The translations under genes and the position numbers were made by a program. DNA of 64,000 nt, from NCBI RefSeq assembly GCF_042661025.1, contig NZ_JBHSWH010000001.1, forward strand, positions 2,666,001 to 2,730,000, read 5' to 3'. The notes below the pieces were generated by a model. That model was given only the letters and a program-made list of their open reading frames with translations. It had not been told where the DNA came from and did not search any database. Below, piece by piece: positions 9,300-19,590 of the stretch. Source of the stretch: Flexivirga alba. Lineage in GTDB: Bacteria > Actinomycetota > Actinomycetes > Actinomycetales > Dermatophilaceae. Numbering within the stretch: position 1 is the first letter of the stretch; each line of letters opens with the position of its first letter.

Positions 9300-10105
9300 C
9301 TGTCGACACCAGGACGCCGGACATCGACACACCCGGAGTCGAAGCGGACGACGGCCGCAAACGGGGTCGGATGAGTCGCAGCGCCGCGATCGAGATCTTC
9401 GGCATACCCGTGCTGGTGATCGTCGGCTTCCTGCTCTACGTGTGGTGGCGGCAGACCGCGACGCTGGACTCGATCGAGACCAGCTCGCTGGCCTGGCCGG
9501 ACGTGCGGCTGCAGATCTGGCAGCACATCAAGCTCACCATCGTCGCCTCCCTGATCGTCGTGGCGATCGCCGTCCCGTTGGGCACCTTGCTCACCCGGCC
9601 GGGCCTGAAATTCCTCGCGCCGATCGTGGTCGGTGTCGCCAACGCCGGCCAGGCTGCGCCGTCGATCGGCCTGATCGTGCTGCTGTTCATGTGGCTGTCC
9701 AGCTGGTCGGGCTTCTGGGTCGCGATCACTGCGCTCACCCTGTATGGCGTGCTGCCGGTCCTCCGAAACACCATCACCGGACTGCAGGGCGTTGACCCGA
9801 CCCTGGTGGAAGCCGGTCGTGGCGTTGGGCTTTCGGGCCTTGCGGTGCTCTTTCGGGTCGAGTTGCCGCTTGCGCTGCCGGTGATCATGGCCGGAGTCCG
9901 CACCGCGCTGGTGCTGGTGGTCGGCACTGCGGCGCTCGCGACGTTCGTCAACGCCGGTGGCCTCGGCGGTGTCATCACCGCAGGCATCACGCTCTACCGC
10001 TACCCGGTGATGGTTGCCGGCGCAGTGCTGATCGCGTTGCTCGCGCTGCTCGTGGAGTGGTTCGGCCGGGTGCTCGAGCTATTGGTCCGTCCAAAGGGGA
10101 TCTGA
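9296..10105 (+). CDS. Compatible-solute ABC transporter permease 2
   Basis: Second permease, 269 aa, with a longer hydrophilic N-terminus and about six membrane helices. It carries the same loop as permease 1 (GLQGVDPTLVEAGRGVGLS) and the family motif NAGQAAPSIGLI. The GTG at 9296 overlaps the ATPase stop by 4 nt (GTGA). Two non-identical permeases are expected for an OpuCB/OpuCD-type heterodimer around one ATPase. Confidence 0.92.
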   Translation: MTVDTRTPDIDTPGVEADDGRKRGRMSRSAAIEIFGIPVLVIVGFLLYVWWRQTATLDSIETSSLAWPDVRLQIWQHIKLTIVASLIVVAIAVPLGTLLTRPGLKFLAPIVVGVANAGQAAPSIGLIVLLFMWLSSWSGFWVAITALTLYGVLPVLRNTITGLQGVDPTLVEAGRGVGLSGLAVLFRVELPLALPVIMAGVRTALVLVVGTAALATFVNAGGLGGVITAGITLYRYPVMVAGAVLIALLALLVEWFGRVLELLVRPKGI

Positions 10106-11121
10106 TGCGAATCACCTTGCGCCATACAACATCTCGGGGACGACCCCGTCGCGCGCTCGCGGTCGTAGCGGGCGCTGCGGCGGTCGCGATGACCACGTCT
10201 GGGTGCCTCGGGCTGGGGACCGCGGGCGGTTACGTGCCCTCGGCCAAGCTGGCCGGCGTGCTGGCACAGACCAAGCCGTTGAGCGGCACCTCGATCTCGA
10301 TCGGCTCCAAGAACTTCACCGAGAACATCCTGCTCGGCAAGATGGCGATCATCCTGCTGAAGTCGTCCGGCGCGACGGTCACCGACCTGACCAACATCCC
10401 CGGGTCGGCATCCGCGAGGCAGGCGATGCTGGACGGGCAGATCGACGCGATGTGGGAATACACCGGCACCGGCTGGATCACCTACCTCGGCCACGAGAAC
10501 CCGATCCCCAGCGAGCGCAAGCAGTATGTCGCGGTGCGCGACGAGGACAAGAAGAAGAACAACCTCGACTGGCTGCCGCCGGCACCGATGAACAACACCT
10601 ACAGTTTCGCGGTCACCAAGAAGGTGCAGGAGAAGTTCCACATCACCAAGTTGTCGCAGCTGGCCAAGGTGCCGAAGGCGGAGCGGACCTTCTGCGTCGA
10701 GTCCGAGCTGATCAACCGCCCGGACGGGTTGAAGGGCATGTTGAAGAAGTATGACGTGCCCCTCGGCAGCGGCGTCCCGCGCAGCAACCTGCGGACCTAC
10801 CAGACGGGCGCGATCTACGACGCGACCGCACACGGCAAGTGCAACTTCGGTGAGGTCTTCACCACCGACGGCCGCATCGTCGCATTGCACCTCAAAGTGC
10901 TGCAGGACGACCGGTCCTTCTTCCCGAAGTACAACGTGTCGTTCGTGGTCCGGGACAAGATGCTCAAGGCGAACCCGCAGATCGCGAAACTCTTTGCGCC
11001 AGTGAGCAAGAAGCTCACCAACGACGTGCTCCTGCAGCTCAACGCAAAGGTCGACGTCGACGGCAAGGAGCCCGCCGACGTCGCCTACGACTGGCTCAAG
11101 AAAGAACACTTCATCAAGTAG
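10105..11121 (+). CDS. Glycine betaine/osmoprotectant-binding lipoprotein
   Basis: Extracellular solute-binding subunit, 338 aa. An Arg-rich lipoprotein signal ends at lipobox TTSGC, with lipidated Cys at about 34. The mature protein opens the OpuAC-type fold with ISIGSKNFTENILLG and continues MWEYTGTGW, both typical of quaternary-amine binders. The ATG at 10105 shares one base with the stop of permease 2. A longer upstream frame lies inside the permease and is not used. Exact ligand (betaine, choline, carnitine or other) is not resolved. Confidence 0.93.
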   Translation: MRITLRHTTSRGRPRRALAVVAGAAAVAMTTSGCLGLGTAGGYVPSAKLAGVLAQTKPLSGTSISIGSKNFTENILLGKMAIILLKSSGATVTDLTNIPGSASARQAMLDGQIDAMWEYTGTGWITYLGHENPIPSERKQYVAVRDEDKKKNNLDWLPPAPMNNTYSFAVTKKVQEKFHITKLSQLAKVPKAERTFCVESELINRPDGLKGMLKKYDVPLGSGVPRSNLRTYQTGAIYDATAHGKCNFGEVFTTDGRIVALHLKVLQDDRSFFPKYNVSFVVRDKMLKANPQIAKLFAPVSKKLTNDVLLQLNAKVDVDGKEPADVAYDWLKKEHFIK

Positions 11122-11124
11122 TGG

Positions 11125-11300
11125 CCCAAGCTGGTCGAGTAGCCGCGAGGCACGAGCGTCTTGAGGTCCGCACCTGAGGTGGCCGAGGAGCTGGGGGAGC
11201 GAAGCGGAGGAGGCGTCTCGAGGTCCCGCACCATGCGGGTCCAGTAGCGAGCCTGGCGGGTCGAGTAGGTCGGGGGAGCGAAGCGACCGCCGACGACATG
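11125..11300 (+). repeat. REP-like repeat cluster
   Basis: Copies of AAGCTGGTCGAGTAGC, GGGGGAGCGAAGCGGAGG and GTCTCGAGGTCC are arranged head to tail between the transporter operon and the small gene at 11361. Confidence 0.7.
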
Positions 11301-11360
11301 ACCGGGAGAAGTCGTCTTACACGAAGATGAAAACGTTTAGCACGGCGCTACATTGACAGC

Positions 11361-11630
11361 ATGCGTGCTACGCCACCGAATGCACTTCCGCCCGACGTCT
11401 ACGACCTGTTGGGTGAGCGCGAACAAGCGGCCGTGCGAGGCACCTGGGCGGAGCGGATCACCGCGCTGCGCGAGGGACTCAACTACGAAAGTGAGTTCAG
11501 TGCGGTGGGGCAGGAGTATTCCGAGGCGGACGCTGACGGCAATTTGATCGTGCACCCGGCCCGAGACTCACGCCGGGAAATGGCGGCCTGCCGCGCTGAC
11601 CTCGCGCTGAACGAAGCTGCGAGGGTGGCA

Positions 11631-11657
<27 letters not shown>
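11361..11657 (+). CDS. Small hypothetical protein
   Basis: This 98-aa acidic, mostly helical protein has no family I recognise. It starts at an ATG 6 nt after TACATT, compatible with a leaderless transcript, and no ribosome binding site is visible. Its size, the amphipathic segment GTWAERITALREGL and its solitary position would fit an antitoxin-like or regulatory protein, but nothing proves this. It overlaps the convergent glutamate decarboxylase by 27 bp at the 3' ends. Confidence 0.5.
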
Positions 11658-13001
<1,344 letters not shown>

Positions 13002-13024
13002 AACGCTCACTATTGCGTGGATCG

Positions 13025-13225
13025 CTGAAACATCAAGGTGGCCGGGCGTCGTCTCGAGGCCCCGCATCAAGGTGGCCGAGCGTCGCCCTGAGGGGCCCGT
13101 GAGGAACGAGCGGGGCGTCACGAAGGGGAGCGGTGAGGTACGAGCCGCGTCTCGAGGTCCCGCATCAAGGTAGCCGAGGAGCGGTGAGGTACGAGCCGCG
13201 TCTCGAGGTCCCGACTCATGGCAGC
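13025..13225 (+). repeat. REP-like repeat cluster upstream of the propeller gene
   Basis: CATCAAGGTGGCCGAG and GTCTCGAGGTCCCG are reiterated with spacers containing GAGCGGTGAGGTACGAGCC. This is a diverged subfamily of the intergenic repeat. The remaining 150 bp up to the gene at 13375 should contain its promoter, which I could not pinpoint. Confidence 0.65.
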
Positions 13226-13374
13226 AGTCGCTCATGCGCCACTCCGCAAATCACCGGGAGCCCTTGCGCCGCAATAGGATCGAGTGTTCGGACTCACCGG
13301 AAGGCGAGTCTGAATGGTTTCGGGGAATTTGCTGAACACCGTCCCAATCGGGACGCCCGTCGAAAAGAGAAACC

Positions 13375-16200
13375 ATGTCTGGGTCCACCCCTGAAGACAC
13401 GTCACAACCGGTGCAACCACGCCCTCCACGCCGACACCATCGAGCCCTCTTGGCCGGCGGTGCAGCCGTCGCCCTCGTCGTTGGTGCGGGCGGCGTCGTG
13501 ACCGCCGCCGGCGGCCCCGAGAAGGCATGGGAGAAGGTGACCGGCAAGCAGGAAGCGCACGAGAGCCTGCACGAGTTCGCCCACGAGCACCAGCATCTGA
13601 ACAAGCACTCGCAAGCCCTGTCGGTGATCATGGAGAAGCTCGACAACGGCGGTGAGGCGATTGGCGGTCCCAACCAGGAGCTGTATGGCGACCAAGCCTT
13701 CCCGCGAACAGCGGTTGCGCCCGCGCAGGTCGCACAGAACCGCTCGGCCTTCATCGCCACCACGAAGAACGGCAAGGGCGGGCCTCCCGGGCTCGGCCAG
13801 TGGACGTTGCAGGGCAACCTGACCGGCACGGTGCCGGCTCCGGTGACCTACACCGGCAACGCGAGCCAGGTGTCCGGTCGTGCGACGGCGGTCGTGATCG
13901 ACCCCAACGGCAAGACTGCCTACATCGGCTCGGCCGGCGGCGGTGTGTGGAAGACCGACGACATCACCGCGACCACTCCGTCTTGGCGCTCAGTGTCGGA
14001 TTCGTTGCCGTCACAGGCAATTGGCTCGCTCACCCTGGCCAACGGCGTGCTGTATGCCGGCACCGGTGAGGCCAATGGCTCGTCCGACAACGAGGCCGGC
14101 ATGGGGCTGTTCAAGAGCACCGACGGCGGCGGGTCCTGGTCAGAGGTGACCGGCTTCCACGCCGACTCCGTCGGACGCAGCATCGGCTCGATCGCCGTCG
14201 ATCCCACCGACGCCAACCACCTCCTGGTGGGCACGATGGTCGGTCGGCACGGATCGTCGTCGGTCATCGGCGGCCGTATGACGCCACCCGGTGTCGCACC
14301 GATGGGCCTCTATGAATCCACTGACGGGGGCGCGAGCTGGAAGCAGGTCATCAACGAGCCGCAGGATGCCGTCGACGGATCATCCGCGAACGGCAACGAC
14401 TTCTTCCGCGGTGGCGTGACGAAGGTCGAGTTCGATCCGAACGACCCGAAGGTGACGTACGCGTCCGTCAGCGACTACGGCCTCTACCGGAGGGCAGCCG
14501 GTGAGTCGTCATACACACGGGTCTATTCGGTGAACAACCCTGGCGCTGTTCAGAATTCGTCGGCGAACCGGGTCGAGTTCGACGCGACCTCGTTGGGCGG
14601 GAAGACTCGCATCTACCTGGGTGACTCGACTCGGTTCAACGGGACGGCCGGGCTGTTGCGCACCGACGACGCACAGGCGTCGACGGTGTCCTGGACCGAC
14701 CTGAGCAGCTCCAGCAAGTCGTCGCCCGGTTATGACAGTTACAACTTCTGTCAGGGCCAGTGCTACTACGACATGGCGGTGAGCACGCCCAAGGGCCAAC
14801 CGAACACGGTCGTGCTGTCCGGCTCGATGAACTACGACGAGTTGTTCAACGCGCACCAGCCGAGCAACGGCCGGGCGATCATCCGGTCCACGAACTCGGG
14901 CGCGTCGTTCACCGACATGACGAATGACGTTGCAAACAATGGGTTGCACCCGGACCAGCACGGCTTCGCCTTCTTCCCGAACGACCCGAACAAGTGGGTC
15001 GCGACCGACGACGGCGGCGTGACGGTCGAGAGCGGGCCGTTCGTCGACAAGTCGGCGGACTGCAACACCCGTGGCCTGAACGCCACCGACTTGGCCAACT
15101 GCAAGCGGTGGTTGTCGGCGATCCCGACCTCCAACAAGGAGGTCAACGGCGGGCTGCAAACCCTGCAGTTCCAGTCGGTTTCGCTGCAGAACGGCATCGT
15201 CCAGGGCGGCACGCAGGACAACGGCACCTGGGAGTCGGACTACCCGGGCGGTTGGGCGGAGACGGTCGGCGGTGACGGCGGCAACTCGGCCATCAACCCG
15301 TCCAACAGCAACATCCGCTTCCACACCTACTACAACCCGCAGATGGACGTGAACTTCCACGGATCGTCTGCGACCGGTTGGGACTGGATCTCCGACCCGC
15401 TGCTGGCCAGCGGCGAGGCGTCGTCGTTCTACATGCCTGTCGAGTCGGACAAAACCGCGCCGGGCACGGTTTACGTTGGCCTGCAACACATTTGGCGCAC
15501 GACCGACAACGGTGGTGCCCAGGGGTCGCTGGATCAGCATTGCAACGAGTTGACCGGCGACTTCAGCACGACCTGCGGCGACTTCACCGCACTGGGTGGT
15601 GCAAATGGCGACTTGTCGGGCACGGTCTACGGCAGCGACAACGCCGGCGCCGGCAACTACGTGGTGTCGGTGGCGCACGCGCAGCGCAAGACGAACATCT
15701 TGTGGGCGGCGACCCGACGTGGTCGGCTCTTCATCTCCACGAATGCCAACGCCAAGGTCGCGAGCTCGGTGCAGTTCACCCGGCTCGACCAGACCGCGGG
15801 TGGTGACAAGCTGCCGACGAGATTCATCTCCGGGATCTCGCTGGATCCGGCGAACCCCTACCACGCGATCGTGTCCTACAGCGGCTACAGCGCGTATGCC
15901 GCAGGCGGTCACGTCTACGACGTGACCTACAACCCGAGCACCAAGAAGATCACCGCCAAGGACATCTCCGGTGACCTCGGCGACCAGCCGATCCTGGCGG
16001 TGCAGCGCGACTGGCGGACCGGCGCGATCTACGTCGGCACCGACTTCGGCGTGCTCGCCCTGGCGCCCGGTGGCACCAGCTGGGCCGCAACCTCCGGCAT
16101 GCCGCAGGTAGCGGTCTACGGCCTGACCCTCGACGACTCCGGCAAGCGCCTGTATGCCGCAACCCACGGCCGAGGAGTCTACGAAAACCGCATTAACTGA
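13375..16200 (+). CDS. Secreted Asp-box beta-propeller protein (sialidase/sortilin-like)
   Basis: This 941-aa protein has an N-terminal basic stretch and a hydrophobic segment (about 25-46) acting as signal peptide or anchor. From residue 140 it is made of propeller blades with Asp-box motifs SxDxGxxW: STDGGGSW, STDGGASW and STNSGASF. The last blade ends YAATHGRGVYENRIN, typical of secreted BNR/VPS10-like proteins. No sialidase Arg triad or FRIP motif was found, so glycosidase activity should not be assumed; binding or structural roles are equally possible. A GC hairpin follows the stop. Confidence 0.85.
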   Translation: MSGSTPEDTSQPVQPRPPRRHHRALLAGGAAVALVVGAGGVVTAAGGPEKAWEKVTGKQEAHESLHEFAHEHQHLNKHSQALSVIMEKLDNGGEAIGGPNQELYGDQAFPRTAVAPAQVAQNRSAFIATTKNGKGGPPGLGQWTLQGNLTGTVPAPVTYTGNASQVSGRATAVVIDPNGKTAYIGSAGGGVWKTDDITATTPSWRSVSDSLPSQAIGSLTLANGVLYAGTGEANGSSDNEAGMGLFKSTDGGGSWSEVTGFHADSVGRSIGSIAVDPTDANHLLVGTMVGRHGSSSVIGGRMTPPGVAPMGLYESTDGGASWKQVINEPQDAVDGSSANGNDFFRGGVTKVEFDPNDPKVTYASVSDYGLYRRAAGESSYTRVYSVNNPGAVQNSSANRVEFDATSLGGKTRIYLGDSTRFNGTAGLLRTDDAQASTVSWTDLSSSSKSSPGYDSYNFCQGQCYYDMAVSTPKGQPNTVVLSGSMNYDELFNAHQPSNGRAIIRSTNSGASFTDMTNDVANNGLHPDQHGFAFFPNDPNKWVATDDGGVTVESGPFVDKSADCNTRGLNATDLANCKRWLSAIPTSNKEVNGGLQTLQFQSVSLQNGIVQGGTQDNGTWESDYPGGWAETVGGDGGNSAINPSNSNIRFHTYYNPQMDVNFHGSSATGWDWISDPLLASGEASSFYMPVESDKTAPGTVYVGLQHIWRTTDNGGAQGSLDQHCNELTGDFSTTCGDFTALGGANGDLSGTVYGSDNAGAGNYVVSVAHAQRKTNILWAATRRGRLFISTNANAKVASSVQFTRLDQTAGGDKLPTRFISGISLDPANPYHAIVSYSGYSAYAAGGHVYDVTYNPSTKKITAKDISGDLGDQPILAVQRDWRTGAIYVGTDFGVLALAPGGTSWAATSGMPQVAVYGLTLDDSGKRLYAATHGRGVYENRIN

Positions 16201-16214
16201 ACGAGATTCACACG

Positions 16215-16248
16215 AGGTGCGGGCGACCTGCCAAGGTCGCCCGCACCT
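16215..16248 (+). terminator. Hairpin terminator after the propeller gene
   Basis: GGTGCGGGCGACC and GGTCGCCCGCACC form a perfect 13-bp stem with a 6-nt loop, 15 nt after the stop codon. Confidence 0.75.
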
Positions 16249-16254
16249 TCGTCA

Positions 16255-16390
16255 CCCCAAGGTGATCGAGTAGCGGAGGAGCGAAGCGGAGGGCATATCG
16301 AGATCCCACACTTGAGCTGGCCGAGGAGCGACCAAGGTGATCGAGTAGCGGGGGAGCGAAGCGGAGGAGCGTATCGAGATCCCGATGCCC
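16255..16390 (+). repeat. REP-like repeat, two copies
   Basis: Two copies of AAGGTGATCGAGTAGCGG are each followed by GGAGCGAAGCGGAGG and TATCGAGATCCC. They sit between the convergent propeller and VapC45-like genes. Confidence 0.75.
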
Positions 16391-16445
16391 GGTACTACCC
16401 GCCGCGGAGCACCACCGACCTTGACTGCTCCGTCGGGCAACGACA

Positions 16446-16847
16446 TCAGGCTCCCAGGTTGATCGCGCGAACGCCGGTGCGGGAGACAGCAAAGAGAGAC
16501 GGCCCGGGCGCTACCGCGAGCCGCCAGATCGCATCTCGGTGCGAGATGTAGAGCTCGCTCATCTGCGCACCGGAGAGGTTGCCGGACGTGAGGTAGAAGG
16601 CGCTGACTCCATGCTCGATGACTGCGGCACGTTCGGCGGGTCGGTAGCGGATCTTTTCGTCTTTCATCAACACTGGCCAGTGTTGTCGTCCTGCCAATTC
16701 GAGCCACTCGACATCGTCGACCGTTTCGTCGGTTGGTATGCCGTAGTGCTCGGACAGGGTCACCAGGTCCCAACCGTCGGCGCGGAGCGCATCCGGCACC
16801 TGGCGGCGTCCCAGGCTGCGATCGACAAAGAAGCGCAGCCCGGGCAT
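16446..16847 (-). CDS. vapC45: VapC45-like PIN-type toxin
   Basis: This 133-aa protein resembles the mycobacterial VapC45 (Rv2019) type of PIN-like RNase toxin: FFVDRSLGRRQVPDALRADG at the N-terminus, an acidic cluster DETVDDVEWL, then LMKDEKIRYRP. Conserved Asp residues would bind metal for RNA cleavage. It begins 10 nt after the upstream antitoxin gene. The pair order (antitoxin then toxin) and both lengths match the Rv2018-Rv2019 locus as I remember it. Activity is inferred from family. Confidence 0.8.
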   Translation of the reverse strand: MPGLRFFVDRSLGRRQVPDALRADGWDLVTLSEHYGIPTDETVDDVEWLELAGRQHWPVLMKDEKIRYRPAERAAVIEHGVSAFYLTSGNLSGAQMSELYISHRDAIWRLAVAPGPSLFAVSRTGVRAINLGA

Positions 16848-16857
16848 CGTCGGTCCG

Positions 16858-17577
16858 TCAGTTCACCAGGACCGCGAGGACGTCCTCGAGTTCGGCCCGC
16901 GGGATGCCGTACTCCTCGGACACGACGTCGATGTCTCGCTCTGCCTTGAAGAGGGAGATCGCATCTTCGAGCCTCACCCCGCCATGTCTGAAGATCGGCT
17001 GGCCAAAGGAGCGTTTGACGTCGGCAACCAGCTCGGCTTTCCGAAACCCAAGGAGTGGGATGGCGGTGGCGAATCCATCGTGACCAAAGACGATCTGTGT
17101 GAGGTAGTCGTGGACGACTTCGGTGAAGACCCGTTGACCGTCGCGAACAACGACGAGCTCACGGACCGCATCGGCCTCATCCTGGTCCGCGTGCTTTGCA
17201 CGATCGAAAAGGACTTCGGCACCATCGGTGAAAAGCTGTTTGGAAGCGAGAGCGTGCCGGATGCCCATCTCCTCGCCGAGACGCTCGAGTGCTGGCCGGA
17301 TGCGCTGTAATGGCACGCCAGTGCGACGAATCGCCGACAATGCATATCCCTCTGCGAGGCCGACAAACGGAATGTTCGGACCGTGTGGAGTGGTCCTGTC
17401 GACCGTCGTCAGAACCGGCGAACCAGATCCTCGGTCGCTGCCCGCGCCGTTGCGTCCGCGTGCCCAGTTGCGGAATGTCGAGGTGGAGAGGTCAAGGAAT
17501 CGAGCAGCCTCTGCCTGGGTATAGAGCGGAGCGGCGAACTTGTCGACAGCGGTCGATTCGGTGTGCAGGGCAGTCAT
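16858..17577 (-). CDS. vapB45: VapB45-like antitoxin (HTH + DUF433)
   Basis: This 239-aa partner of the PIN toxin has an N-terminal MerR-like HTH (LYTQAEAARFLDLSTSTFRN), a long middle domain, and a C-terminal DUF433-type HTH (RDIDVVSEEYGIPRAELEDV). The length equals what I recall for mycobacterial VapB45. The ATG at 17577 (MTALHTES) is chosen over an upstream ATG at 17613 because GGAGG precedes it closely. It should neutralise the toxin and bind its own promoter, which would lie in the short gap before the gene. Confidence 0.8.
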   Translation of the reverse strand: MTALHTESTAVDKFAAPLYTQAEAARFLDLSTSTFRNWARGRNGAGSDRGSGSPVLTTVDRTTPHGPNIPFVGLAEGYALSAIRRTGVPLQRIRPALERLGEEMGIRHALASKQLFTDGAEVLFDRAKHADQDEADAVRELVVVRDGQRVFTEVVHDYLTQIVFGHDGFATAIPLLGFRKAELVADVKRSFGQPIFRHGGVRLEDAISLFKAERDIDVVSEEYGIPRAELEDVLAVLVN

Positions 17578-17658
17578 GACAGGCCTCCTCTCGACGGCGT
17601 GCTTCTCACTCAATCATGGTCTACGACTCCGACAGTGGCACCACGCAGTGGCTCGCGC

Positions 17659-18480
17659 TCACCCCGTCGCCGGCTGCCCGCCAAGCCGGTCGGCCAGGTC
17701 GAGGTGGTTGGCGCGGTAGTCGGCCACGAAGAGCGCGAGCATCTCGTCGAACAGTTCCGGCTGGAAGATCAGCGACGGGATGGTCAGGTGCTGCCACACC
17801 GAGTGATCCCGGACCACCCAACGCGACCAGAGATTACTGCGGTTGAGCCCATTCACGTCGACCCCAGCCTGCCGGCGCGAGCGCACGTCGTCCACCACGC
17901 GCGTGAAGAACGTGATGGCCGGCTTTGCCTCCGTGACGCCGACCCACAACCGAACTCCGTTGACCATCAGCGGAAGGTCGTCGTCCTCGTCGAGCTCGGC
18001 CTCCTCGTCATACTCACTGCGGACGTGGGCGAGGAGCGCGCCGAGCACCTGCTCCTTGGTGCTGGTGAACAGAGCCGGGACGGCAGATCCGTCGACGTCC
18101 GGAGCGCTGCCACGAACCCCGAGACCGAGGATGCCGACGCCGGCCGCCGCAGTGCCGATGGCAGCGACGGTCAGCAGTTGCGGGTGGGGTGTCCTGAAGC
18201 GTCCACCCTCCAGAACGGTCCGCAGCTGGTGCACAGCGTCGGCCGGATCGTCCGCGGTGGTGTAGACCTCGTCCCAGTGGTAGTCGATCTGGATCACGCC
18301 ACGGACCGGCGCGATGTCGATCACCCACGGCTCCGTGTCGCCTGCCATTGGCACGTAGATCTGCAGCTTGTTCCACGGGTCGAGCATGGTGGACACGTAT
18401 GCCGCCATCCGTCGCTCGAACAACTCCCAGGGACCCATCGACGACCCCGTGGTCGCGCTCTCCTTCACCTGTTTTCTCAT
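17659..18480 (-). CDS. Hypothetical protein, possibly YbjN/CesT-like chaperone fold
   Basis: This 273-aa acidic cytoplasmic protein has no enzyme motif. Two alpha/beta halves flank a short Ala/Gly-rich hydrophobic stretch (LLTVAAIGTAAAGVGILGLG). Segments such as PWVIDIAPVRGVIQIDYHWDEV and the Asp/Leu-rich C-terminus recall the YbjN/T3SS-chaperone-like (TY-Chap) families of actinobacteria, but this is weak. The ATG at 18480 has a clear GGAAGGGG ribosome binding site. It lies between two toxin-antitoxin modules in a region of gene remnants. Confidence 0.65.
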   Translation of the reverse strand: MRKQVKESATTGSSMGPWELFERRMAAYVSTMLDPWNKLQIYVPMAGDTEPWVIDIAPVRGVIQIDYHWDEVYTTADDPADAVHQLRTVLEGGRFRTPHPQLLTVAAIGTAAAGVGILGLGVRGSAPDVDGSAVPALFTSTKEQVLGALLAHVRSEYDEEAELDEDDDLPLMVNGVRLWVGVTEAKPAITFFTRVVDDVRSRRQAGVDVNGLNRSNLWSRWVVRDHSVWQHLTIPSLIFQPELFDEMLALFVADYRANHLDLADRLGGQPATG

Positions 18481-18539
18481 CTGGCACCCCTTCCTTGTGT
18501 CCTCAGTCTGGCAGCGACCACTGACATCGCAGTCGTCGT

Positions 18540-18755
18540 TCACCCGGCGTTCGCCATACGTGCCTCATCCAGCGCGGCCGTCCACAGCAGACCGCCGATC
18601 TCGTTGACCCCCAACGCCGTTCGTATGGCGGCGGCGGAATCCTGGGCAGACAGCCCGCCATACTTCGCTGCGTGCAGCAGCGCGACGGACGGCGTCGGGC
18701 GCTGCGAATGGACGCAGTGCAGGAACACCGTCTCATCACCCGCTGATTGCGTGCG
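18540..18755 (-). pseudogene. Remnant of a dual-specificity phosphatase-type domain
   Basis: The frame reads TVFLHCVHSQRPTPSVALLH and ends in an alternating helix (AAIRTALGVNEIGGLLW) and a stop. It matches the C-terminal third of dual-specificity phosphatase domains, such as those fused to ADP-ribosylglycohydrolases. The whole N-terminal part is missing, because the acetyltransferase gene stop lies directly upstream in the same frame. The phosphate loop has four residues between Cys and Arg instead of five, so the fragment would be inactive. A tiny unrelated protein is possible but less likely. Confidence 0.5.
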
Positions 18756-18758
18756 TGG

Positions 18759-19277
18759 CTACTGCGGGAAGTTTGCGTCCGGGCGGAGGCTTGCCCGGAT
18801 GTCCTTGGTCCGCCGGTAGAGGCGCATCGGGTGCTCGGGCACCGACAGGAAGCCGTAGTGGGTGTAGAAGTGCGCGGCCGCTTCATCGATGGCGTCCACC
18901 ACCACCAGACGAGCCGCTGCGGCATCGCCTGCAGCCACGGCCTTGCGTAGAGACTCGGCAAGCAGCAAGCCACCGAGTCCCTCGCCCTGATGGTCGCTTT
19001 CGACCGCGAGCCGGGCGAGCAGCACCACTCCAACGGGATAGGCAGGGAGTCCTCTGGCGAGTCGTCGCGGCGCGTCTGCCCGGAGCACCGACCCCATGGT
19101 GAGGCTGAAGTAGCCCACTACGTCTTCACCCTGGATCAGGACGAAGGTTCGCGCCGAGTCAATCTGCTGTGCAGCCTGGGCGTGGTTGTGCAGCCAGTTG
19201 TCGAGCGCGCCCTGACCGGACCGGAACGTGGCGACGTTGTGTTCCTCGCGGAGGCGCTCCAGTCGTCGATCGGTCAC
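18759..19277 (-). CDS. GNAT-family toxin (TacT-like acetyltransferase)
   Basis: This 172-aa GNAT protein resembles toxins that acetylate aminoacyl-tRNA. LERLREEHNVATFRSGQGALDNWL matches the toxin N-terminus, VVLLARLAVESDHQGEGLGGLLL holds the acetyl-CoA loop (QGEGLG), and FYTHYGFLSVPEHPMRLYR closes the fold. Its ATG overlaps the antitoxin stop by 4 nt, giving strict coupling with the antitoxin first. The target is inferred from relatives such as TacT/AtaT, not visible here. Confidence 0.88.
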   Translation of the reverse strand: MTDRRLERLREEHNVATFRSGQGALDNWLHNHAQAAQQIDSARTFVLIQGEDVVGYFSLTMGSVLRADAPRRLARGLPAYPVGVVLLARLAVESDHQGEGLGGLLLAESLRKAVAAGDAAAARLVVVDAIDEAAAHFYTHYGFLSVPEHPMRLYRRTKDIRASLRPDANFPQ

Positions 19278-19564
19278 GCCTCGGGCAGCTTCGGGTGTCG
19301 CTGGAAGAGATCACTCAGCTGTTCGACTGGTGTGGCCGGCTTGTCCAGCTCAGCCATGAAGCGGTCGAACGCCTCGTTCGACAGGGTCAGGTCGCGGTGC
19401 TGCTCTATCACCGTCGCCGCCCGCGCGGTCACTGTGTCGAGCACGAATGACGTCACCGTGGCGTGCTCCAGGTCTGCGGCCTCGCGGATGAGGGCATCCT
19501 GCTCGGGGGTCACGCGCACCTCTAGGCGATGGCGCTTCAGAGGCGGAACCGCTCGGCTACTCAT
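19274..19564 (-). CDS. DUF1778 (TacA-like) ribbon-helix-helix antitoxin
   Basis: This 96-aa protein begins with the RHH strand and helices (RLEVRVTPEQDALIREAADLEHATVTSFVLDT, residues 12-43) that bind operator DNA. A disordered-looking C-terminal tail (about 60-96) would wrap the toxin. The ATG at 19564 gives the expected family length; a longer frame runs into a kinase remnant. It autoregulates in known relatives. The promoter must lie in the short stretch 19565-19620, next to the truncated kinase. Confidence 0.85.
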   Translation of the reverse strand: MSSRAVPPLKRHRLEVRVTPEQDALIREAADLEHATVTSFVLDTVTARAATVIEQHRDLTLSNEAFDRFMAELDKPATPVEQLSDLFQRHPKLPEA

Positions 19565-19590
19565 GACAGCGATTCTATCCCGTCCGGACG

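Noticed and set aside
14509..16167. Long minus-strand frame opposite the beta-propeller gene
   Set aside because: Low-complexity Arg/Val/Gly composition, no start signal, and it lies opposite clear Asp-box blades.
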